Below, one piece after another: positions 56,830 to 64,000 of a stretch of DNA of 64,000 nt (its first letter is position 1; each line of letters opens with the position of its first letter). The notes beneath the pieces are model-generated. The model was not told where the DNA came from and searched no databases. It saw only the letters and a list, made by a program, of their open reading frames with translations. The translations under genes and the position numbers were made by a program. Origin of the DNA: Zhengitettix transpicula (taxonomy: Eukaryota; Arthropoda; Insecta; Orthoptera; Tetrigidae); assembly GCA_037074705.1 (NCBI GenBank), contig CM073596.1:15397501-15461500 (forward strand), in the 5' to 3' direction.

Positions 56830-57290
56830 ATCCATACCTACTGCATGAAAATATTATAATTAGTCCATATTAATTATACATTTTATTCACAGTCTCAGAT
56901 TCATTGTCTATTTATATTAGATCTTGAATGCCGGTTTCCTTAATAAACTTTAGTAGGTTATTTATTTCTTTTGCTGAGGTACAGATCTCCTCTCTCGAGT
57001 ATTACTGAATTGTGGCTTCTCTAATCCTGTCGTGCTTTGGACAGTCGTAGAGGATATGCAGGATCGTCAGGGCAGCTTGGCATACGTAAATAAACTTTAG
57101 TAGGTTATTTATTGCTTTTGATGAGGTACAGATCTCCTTTCTCGAGTATTACTGAATTGTGGCTCCTCTAGTCCTGTCGTGCTTTGGACAGTCGTAGAGG
57201 ATATTCTGGATCGTCAGGGCAGCTTGGCATACGTAAACATGTACGTTGCGGCGATTATAGAGAATAGATAAGAGTGCGTGAGGTTATAAT
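56830..57290 (-). mobile_element. I/R1-like LINE 3' end (copy 3) with internal duplication
   Basis: Minus-strand coding remnants of an ORF2 C-terminus: ILYDCPKHDR appears twice because a 147-bp segment is tandemly duplicated (56944-57090 and 57091-57237). The peptide INNLLKFI follows each. Stops interrupt it. It lies directly beside the shorter copy at 56656 in the same direction. The RNase H/C-terminal region of this family is therefore present at three loci in the window, all on the minus strand. Confidence 0.7.
56944..57237. repeat. 147-bp tandem duplication within a LINE remnant
   Basis: Two units start TAAACTTTAGTAGG. They differ at a few positions, so the duplication occurred some time ago. 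Confidence 0.9.
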
Positions 57291-58019
57291 AAATTCTCTG
57301 GTACAACGAAATATCATATTAATTATTAACTTAATATTAATTCTTATATACCTTACTATGTACAATAAATGAATCACTCAAATATTTGAAATTAAAATTA
57401 TTCATGCATCCTATGTAAATGTCTCTAATAACCCAGCCGTTAATGAGACATAAAACAAAATCAATTTAAAAAAAGACTCTTAAAGCAAAAAATAATAGAC
57501 TAAATAAATAATAGTGATTGGTAGATATTAGCTGCAATTTGGTATTTACTTTTTCTTTGATGATTTTATTAATTTTTTAATGATAAGCGTAAATGAACGG
57601 TTACCAAAATCAGTGAAGCGAAGAATAATATGCTTTAATATACACTGAAGTGAAATCCGGATGGATCCTGACTTCGTTTCAGTTAAAAACTTTCAAAAGA
57701 CGATATAATAATATAGTTTTGTGTTAATCATATATATTATAGTTATAATTGTAGCTTTTTGCCTAATAGTTGCTTGCTAATAAATACAGTACAATGCTTG
57801 AAGTGAACGTAATTAATCAGCACGCTCATCCCAGAGATTATATCTGCAACGAAAATTATTAGTAACTTTAAAATCTTTTCCTTTGTCTTGATTTAACTGA
57901 TTTATAGAATAGGGTAAGAAATAGAAATTAATAATTTATGTTTCCCGTACTAGATAAGTTAATATGTTCACAGTTTATCTTTACCAGTTGGATAATGAGT
58001 AACATTATAAATTTCAGGA
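57291..58019. other. AT-rich intergenic sequence
   Basis: Nothing recognised. Confidence 0.5.
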
Positions 58020-58330
58020 TTGACATGACGATTTCCTTATCTTGGCTGTTTACCTGCTCTCACCTCAGAACGGGAAGCGAGGAAGGTAGGTATGTGACGG
58101 AGCAAACCACTTTGTCGGTTAATGACTCACGTTATGCTAACTCTAGAAGAGCACCCATCAGAATCCACTTTGGCGTACGATTCGTGTGCTCTCCTCCGCA
58201 CTTCTATCGCGAGTGCTTCAGCCTGCCATAAAGACAATGGTTGCACTTACTGCACTCTGGGGAGATAACACTGGGAAATCGTAGCAATCAAGGGACTCGT
58301 GGTATCCTCAGTGTCAAGAAATAAGCGTTT
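58020..58330. other. GC-balanced island dense in factor-like words
   Basis: Single-copy-looking. It contains TTATCT (58037-58042, GATA), TGTTTAC (58047-58053, forkhead), TGACTCA (58123-58129, AP-1), CCATAAA (58226-58232, posterior Hox/Cdx) next to ACAATGG (58234-58240, Sox), and AGATAA (near 58263). The open frame at 57938-58231 has no recognisable domain. A developmental enhancer is possible but unproven. Confidence 0.3.
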
Positions 58331-59342
58331 TCTTTAACGCCGACGACCATTACGGCTAATCTCCTACATTGTAAATTTCCATACCACGAGGACTCTTCTT
58401 ATTCAAAGAAAATCCAGTTAACTTCCTGATAATTTGCTGACACAATCATCACGACTGCAAGTGTTTGGAAAGCATCGCTTCCAAGAAATTAAAAAAAAAG
58501 TGCTATTGTTCAAATGATTCGGTTCAGATCATAGAGATTATTGATTCCACAGCAATTACACATTAGTTGTACAACCGTTTGAATTGGAATAGGCATGAGC
58601 ATCAATAAATAACCTTCCCGAAACGTTGGGCAAATTAATGGTGGCGATTTCCTGAATGATTCATAGGTATACATTCATTTTATACTTCATAAAAAAAATC
58701 GATAGGCGATTCCTCAAATTATCAAAGTTTTGTGACGGTGGCCAAGAAAATCATTATAAAAAAGTTTCTTTTCCACAGACTGTCTGCCTTTTTCAGGTCT
58801 TCAAAGTATATTTTTAACGTTGGGGCAAAAACTATGCTGCCTCAGTTAGATAACTGTAAACGACTTTCTATTCATAAAATTGTCAACTCCATCCCTGTAA
58901 TGTTTATTTATTTATTTTTCCTTAGCAGCCCGAGGAAACTTCAACGGTCTGCGGGAATAAGCCCGTTATCTGATAGTGGTTTATAACGAGGTTGCCAAAG
59001 AACTCTCGTTTTTGGACGCATTGTTTGAAACATGTCTATCGCCGGAGGGACATCACATTTCAATCGATCGGAGTTCTTTTTGGCGGCGTTCTAACTCTTC
59101 TGTTGCTAACAGTGTATGTCACACGATACAGGACAGGCTTCAAAAGAAAACGTAACGTAATATACGGACGTCTCCTTTATTATACTACATACAAAAAATG
59201 CTCATACCATCGCTACAGCTTTTCAAGTTTTAATGAACGAAATATTCATTATTTAATATCATGGCGTACTGAATCATCTACATCGTCACACATCAATAGA
59301 ATTTAGATAAAAATAACAGATAGTTTTCGTGGCCGATGTAGC
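58331..59342. other. Unassigned sequence
   Basis: Two adjacent open frames (58732-58986 and 58992-59306) on the plus strand show no recognised domain. The second is basic and ends just before the palindrome. CCCGAAACGTTGGG occurs near 58617, the word shared by PLE arms. Confidence 0.35.
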
Positions 59343-59827
59343 TTCATTATTAGATATGGGACTTTGGACTGTTGGGCCACGTATGGTTTCGACAATTATT
59401 GAAACGTTTTGCTTGTTTGTCACCAAGCATTATGAAGGGCACCGTATTTTGAGCGGCCGTGCCGTGAGCGGGCAACAGCCCCTTCCTCAATCGTCCCTTC
59501 CGCAATCCTGACCGCTGAGCGAACAGGTATAATGTTTTCCGACGAGCAACTTTATCAGTCTTAGTTTTAACATTAAGTGAATGTTATACAAGTTTAATAT
59601 ATAACATTTCTGAAACTTATCCGTATTTATAATTTCTATCTCTATCTACAATATGGAAACTGTTCCAATTGGTAGTGATTCGTTTAATGAATATGCTTAG
59701 AAATGATCAATTAAGATAAAAACCTTTTAACAGACGTCCTTAAATAAATGAAAACATCAATCTGTTTAGTTTTACATTTATTATTAGTTTAAATTTTGAA
59801 ACATTATAACAGAAAAAAATTCTCAAA

Positions 59828-59859
59828 GTTTCGTCCCTAATTTATTATGACCTCTTCAG
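59828..59859 (-). ncRNA. Hammerhead-ribozyme-like core, degraded
   Basis: On the minus strand CTGAAGA, GGTC, an AT loop, GGGAC, GAAAC. In the sister arm the stem reads GTCC/GGGA, so an ancestral GUCC/GGAC stem II is implied. That is the classical hammerhead stem II. Cleavage-site context and stems I and III were not established. Confidence 0.4.
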
Positions 59860-60119
59860 GTGTTGTAGAGTCAATTAAATGATCTAATTTCCAAATCCGT
59901 GTTTCTAAAAATTCCAACAAAGCAAGATTTTACAACCATAATAATTTATAATACAAAAAATTTAATTAAATAATTAAAGCATAGTTATTTCACGTAGCAC
60001 AATTTCGATTAGCGTCATCTACAACTTGCCAATGAAGAATGACAATACTATTCCTGGTCAATGAACGAAATGTTGCATTTTCGTTCCAGTTATTCGGCGG
60101 TTAACGTAAACAATTGATA

Positions 60120-60299
60120 CTAATAATTTAAATAGAATTTATGATTCACTATTGTTCTGATCCATTTAATGTATTTAAAATATTTTTTTTCCGTTGTTTC
60201 TATAAACTTAACAATGCTCTTAACATCTTTAAACATAAGAGAATTTTCGCTTGCAATGTGTGGGGTAATCGCATCTACGAAATTTATGTCCACTACATT
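60120..60299 (-). other. Open frame of 59 codons in the palindrome spacer
   Basis: Open on the minus strand from a stop at 60300-60302 to a stop at 60120-60122. It includes DAITPHIASENSLMFKDVKS and then a Lys/Tyr-rich run. The amino-acid mix is protein-like for such AT-rich DNA, but I recognise no family. It could be a fragment of the gene once enclosed by the arms. Confidence 0.25.
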
Positions 60300-61017
60300 T
60301 CATGTAATTAATTGCAAATAATGTTCAATAAATTTTTAACTAACTGTATTATAAATTATCATGTTTCTAAAATCTTGATTTGTTGGAATTTTGAGAAACA
60401 CAGACTTTGAAATTACATCGTTTAATTTACTTTACAACTCCTTAAGAAGTCCTAATAAATTAGGGATTAAAATTTGAGAATTTTTTTCATATTTAAACAT
60501 TTAAATTAATAATAAATTTATAACTTAACAGGTTGATGTTTTCATTTATTTAAGGACGTCATAAAAATATAACTCTTAAAAGATTTGTATATTAATTGAT
60601 CATTTTTATGCATATTTATTAAACGGATCACTACCAATAGTAACAACAATCATATGATAGATAGAGATGGAAAATCATCAATCCAGATAAATTTCAGAAA
60701 TATTATACATTAAACTTGTATTACATTCACTTTATGTAAAAGCCAAGACTGATAAAGTTGCACTTCGCAAAACTTTATACCTGCTCGCTCAGCGGGCAGG
60801 ATTGGGGAAGGGACTGTGTTGACCGCTCAGGGCACGGTCGCTCAAAATACGACACCTTATGAAGGCTAGGGCATTTCCCTTATATAGGAATCTGGCGTTC
60901 AAGTTGTTTCCGGTCCTTGCCTATCCTTGATAATGCTTGGTGACAACAAGCGAAACGATGGCAGAAACTCCGAGACCATACATGGCCCAACAGCCCAAAG
61001 ATACCTAATAATATGAA

Positions 61018-61479
61018 TAATTTAAATATCTTTGTCCGATCTGTTTTATTTCCCTTCGTTTCTGTTTCTTACTATCCTTATGAAAATTATAGAAGAAATC
61101 TTTTTCGCAATTATAAACTGTTTTAAAAAGGTTACATTGTAAAGCCAAAATATTCCAGTTGAGGTTTATTTTCTTTTTTAACAATTTCATAGTGGTAAGT
61201 GTCGGAGTAAATAAAATTTAAATGTGGCTGATAAATTCTCTGACGATTAAAACATTGTGTACACTATAAATAAAATAGCAAGAAGAAATGGATTACACGA
61301 AGGGAAAGAATAATAACATGTGTTGACTTTTATCAGTTGAATGCGTGTGGAGTGTCGCTGCACGAAATCTTGTGCATTTTAATAACCCAGGAAACTACGA
61401 CGACACAAAATGTTACTGACACAATTACGAACAAAATTATAATTATTATGCATTTTCATAGGTTAAGAAACGTGGCAAT
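61018..61479. other. AT-rich intergenic sequence
   Basis: Nothing recognised. Confidence 0.5.
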
Positions 61480-61805
61480 TACACGCCTGGTAAGCATAAA
61501 AATAAAGCAGTAGCTTGACGTACAGCACGTCACAGCTGCAATCACGGACATTTGTGCGAATCGTGTTCGTTATTCACGTTTATGTGCAGAAACCCGGAAA
61601 AGGGAGGAAGATAGTGAATTGAGTCTGCAATTAAAAACAGATTGGTTATGAGTTGGGAAATTTATTCTTGCTTTGATGTCGCGAACGAGGGCAATCAGCG
61701 CTAACTGTACAGTTAATCAAGGCTGTGCGGATGGCGCACAATAGCGCCTTGATTCGTACACGCAAGCAAATTTCCAGTCATTAAGACTGGATAGAGAGGA
61801 GGGGG
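61480..61805. other. GC-balanced island with clustered hairpins
   Basis: Balanced, single-copy-looking. Its right half contains three palindromic elements within 90 bp, listed separately. No coding frame. Possible regulatory DNA. Confidence 0.3.
61702..61790. other. Cluster of one palindrome and two stem-loops
   Basis: TAACTGTACAGTTA (61702-61715) is a perfect 14-bp palindrome. Next, AATCAAGGC (61715-61723) pairs with GCCTTGATT (61746-61754), with TGTGCG/CGCACA stacked inside (61724-61729 and 61735-61740), a GATGG loop and a 5-nt bulge. Then CCAGTC and GACTGG (61774-61790) flank ATTAA. The middle hairpin is 15 bp long but too short for a typical pre-miRNA. Confidence 0.6.
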
Positions 61806-63388
61806 AACCAAGAAAATATACATCCTCGTCCAAAACAAGCGAAATTCTAACTCGTAAACGGGGAGAAGCAAAACCTAACTTCGACACAATTGGTATAATT
61901 CCGTTCCGTACGAGTTACAGTGAATGTTACGTAAAACCAGTATTAAATTAAATCGAGGACGTTTACTTTGCCAGATCAGATCATACAAAATGCAGTTTAC
62001 ATAAGTAATTAACAACAATATAAAATCTCGGATTTGTTTACTTACACAACAATTTTATTCCAACCCAAACTTATTATAGCTCGAACGTCGCGTAAAAAAA
62101 ATATTTATCGTTTTAAATTAAATATAATTACTATAAAAAAAATTAAAACTTCGGTTGAACAGAGAAAGTGTCAAGGATTTCTATTAGTTATAATATACGT
62201 TATTAAAGTAGCATTTTAAAAACACACTATTGCTATAAATATTTTTGAAAGGCCAAGCATGTGACATACGACGTGTGCTTCAAAATTATTTATATATGTG
62301 ATAAAAATTAAAATTTTCTTTCAAAATCTTTTATCACCAACGCAAAAGTAATAGAAAAATAGAATATTTATTCATTAACGATGTTCCTGTACGGAAACTA
62401 ACAAAAATATTTCGTAGTACTGTTCGGTAAAGAAGGTGATTAACTGCAACATGCGTTTATAAATATAGCCGTATATTACGAAATTTGTTGTACTTTTATA
62501 TTTTTTATTGACATCTTCCTTCATGCTTGATAGACGCCAAAGATCTATTTTAAAGTGTTATTAATCCTAAACAAATACAATTATATCGTTTATTTTTTTA
62601 AAAAAATATATTCCTACGTAAAGTGCAATTAATCCAAGTAAAATACATTTTTCCGTAGTTAATATTTAAAACGCACTCTCGACTTGAAATTCTGCAACCA
62701 ATTATCTTGGAAAAGACAAGAGACAAATAATCTTTGAAATCTTCTCAGCCATTTTTGAGTTTACCTCGTTTAAACTAGCCGGAAGAAACACAACACACGA
62801 TAGCGTTTTATTTACATAGATACATTGCATTTTGCCATTTCAAATTTAATTATTGTTAATCGACAAACCGGTTCAAGGTAGAATATCGCCATGGAAAGTA
62901 TATCTGAAAATACTTTGCAACTTAAAAGTGGACAAAGAAAAATGCCCCTTTCGGATGAATTGTTATAAAACGTTATGGTAATGTTCTTGGAGATTGGTGA
63001 GTGAAATAACAAATTTATTTATAATGGTAATCGAAAATAACTAAATAGGATTGATCTCAAATGCAATATTACGAATATTCGACGAATATATTACAGAAAT
63101 TTTAAAACGGAAATAAATTTTCTACTTGGGTAATTAAATTATTATTGTACCTGAATATACGAAAGGCTGTAAACAAATATGTTAATGAATTTTAAAGAGG
63201 CATTCGTTGTCCCGTTAAGCTTTCAGGTGACACACACGCGCGTTGTCAAACGTTTGAACTCGGATCCAATTAAAACATTCTTTCATTGTAACAAAAAAAA
63301 AATGCGACGTAATCCACTGAAGTGCGGTCTTAAGTAGTTATGAAACTTCGACGAGATAAAGAGTGTGGCAATTATTATTTTTTTTTAG
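61806..63388. other. AT-rich intergenic sequence
   Basis: About 1.6 kb. The open frames at 62034-62219 and 62812-63012 have no known domain. Nothing else is seen. Confidence 0.45.
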
Positions 63389-63690
63389 CAACAGATTACA
63401 TGAGGGTCATCCACATTGTGGCAACTTTTCTTTAATAGGGATTTGAAAGGGAGGATGAAGAAGGCTAGAGGAAGGTAGCCAAGGGTTACCTAAGTCCCCC
63501 GGATCCTACCCGGCATTCGCCTAAAAGTGATGTAGGACAAACCCTAGAAAACCTGCAAAAAGTAGGTCGGGCAGTGGGTACTAGTCACACGCCCTTTAGA
63601 GGGCGAGGGGTTTTCTGTGGGGACGCAGCATTCCTTTCTCCGTGCCTTGACCAGTTTAGGAGGCAGCTGGCCGACTGTTCCAATAGGAAT
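63389..63690 (+). repeat. Family D1 foldback element, left arm plus loop
   Basis: Begins near GCAACAGATTACATGAG and carries the arm blocks in order: GGTAGCCAAGGGTTA, GGATCCTACCCGGCATTCGC, CCTGCA, GTAGGTCGGGCAGTGGGTAC. The loop CCTTGACCAGTTTAGGAGGC and GCAGCTGGCCGACTGTTCC follow. It matches the left side of 26928-27407 and the inverse of 12588-12875. Confidence 0.75.
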
Positions 63691-63912
63691 AGCGGACAAC
63701 TCTTACCGTACGTCCAAGGTCTGCGACCGCGGAACGGACACCTCTCAAAACAAGCCGAGATGCCTCGGCCTGTGGGAACCTTAGTTCAAAAACGGAGAGA
63801 GGAGAAGGCATCCCCGAAGTAGCACTCTCCGTCTCCCCAGAAAGGTTCACTTGCGAGAAAACCTAGCAGGCTTTTGAATATAGTGTGGCAATTAAAGAAA
63901 AGAAGAAGATGT
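63691..63912. other. GC-balanced sequence linked to family D1
   Basis: Follows the D1 loop without any clear break and precedes another D1 start. It may be the interior of a longer family member. The three overlapping short frames on both strands are not convincing genes. Confidence 0.35.
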
Positions 63913-64000
63913 AGACAGGCTATGTATAAGGTAATCCCCATAGCATAGGAGAGGGATTGGAAGGGGGAAGCGGTAGCCAAGGGAACGTTGGCAATTTTCT
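63913..64000 (+). repeat. Family D1 arm, cut by the window end
   Basis: Begins ACAGGCTATGTATAAGGTAA, then CATAGCATAGGAGAGGGATT and GGTAGCCAAGGGAAC, the start of a D1 left arm. It continues past 64000. Confidence 0.6.

Larger units (their letters stand above)
59343..61017. mobile_element. 1.7-kb near-palindrome, PLE-like inverted arms
   Basis: The left arm (59343 to about 60010) and right arm (about 60288 to 61017) are inverse copies along their whole length. Paired blocks include GGACTGTTGGGCCACGTATG with its inverse near 60983, GAGCGGCCGTGCC with its inverse near 60830, ACTTTATCAGTCTTAG, GGTAGTGATTCGTTTAAT and CTTAAATAAATGAAAACATC. The right arm holds about 70 bp absent from the left (60869-60937), with TATATAAGG on its minus strand. 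Each arm has a hammerhead-like core: 59828-59859 (minus) and about 60441-60473 (plus, decayed). The spacer is about 275 bp. Confidence 0.8.

Noticed and set aside
58732..59306. Two adjacent plus-strand frames as one host or PLE gene
   Set aside because: They are in different frames with a stop between, and neither shows a motif I recognise.
61715..61754. microRNA precursor
   Set aside because: The hairpin is only 40 nt with a 5-nt loop, too short for a Drosha/Dicer substrate.
1..64000. Prokaryotic features: operons, CRISPR arrays, Shine-Dalgarno sites, rho-independent terminators
   Set aside because: The window is eukaryotic. No spaced direct-repeat array with unique spacers and no dense coding is present. 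The repeats near 15.3 kb and 37.7 kb are tandem satellites without spacers.

Overview
This is eukaryotic nuclear DNA, almost certainly from an insect with a large, repeat-rich genome. The evidence is a mariner-family DNA transposon, insect-type non-LTR retrotransposons, Penelope-like retroelements (PLEs), many copies of a Helitron-like repeat, long AT-rich stretches and several long (TA)n arrays. I cannot name the species. I find no intact host gene, rRNA, tRNA or CRISPR array. Nearly every open frame of 60-110 codons is a chance frame or a repeat artefact, and every recognisable coding region belongs to a decayed mobile element.

Layout. 0-13 kb: AT-rich DNA with three ~740-bp Helitron-like copies (1.3, 3.7 and 10.3 kb), a 350-bp dispersed repeat at 0.2 kb, and GC-balanced islands near 2.5, 6.9 and 11.3 kb. 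13-24 kb: the 3' end of a LINE (14.0 kb), a 40-bp minisatellite (15.3 kb), a tandem pair of PLE-arm-like units (17.5 kb), and two LTR-like repeats (20 and 22 kb). 24-33 kb: PLE-arm fragments, a 480-bp foldback element (26.9 kb), and a LINE carrying ORF1 but almost no ORF2 (29.9-32.6 kb) whose ORF1 is split by a nearly intact mariner. 33-41 kb: a 439-bp long-TIR MITE, AT-rich DNA, a six-unit ~155-bp satellite (37.7-38.5 kb) and a partial Helitron-like copy. 41.3-45.5 kb: a nested mosaic in which PLE inverted arms enclose an LTR, a PLE GIY-YIG endonuclease fragment and a 5'-truncated jockey/CR1-type LINE. 46.5-47.2 kb: a second PLE endonuclease fragment, again between inverted arms. 47-55 kb: four more Helitron-like copies, a second LTR-like repeat holding a small foldback, and a 350-bp repeat. 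56.6-57.3 kb: two more 3' ends of the first LINE family. 59.3-61.0 kb: a 1.7-kb near-palindrome. 61.5-61.8 kb: an island with clustered short hairpins. 63.4-64.0 kb: more of the foldback family.

How the parts relate. The window records successive insertions rather than a gene system. The strongest recurring theme is that three loci (41.3-45.5, 46.5-47.2 and 59.3-61.0 kb) share one design: inverted arms, each with a hammerhead-ribozyme-like core (CTGANGA, hairpin, GAAAC), with the two cores pointing outward. Two of the three enclose PLE endonuclease coding sequence. Several single arms lie elsewhere. A second theme is the ORF1-only LINE, whose 3' tail is shared with the copies at 14.0 and 56.6 kb and forms a stem-loop with a compensatory base change. 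GC-balanced islands between the repeats have the look of non-coding regulatory DNA, but that is inference only.
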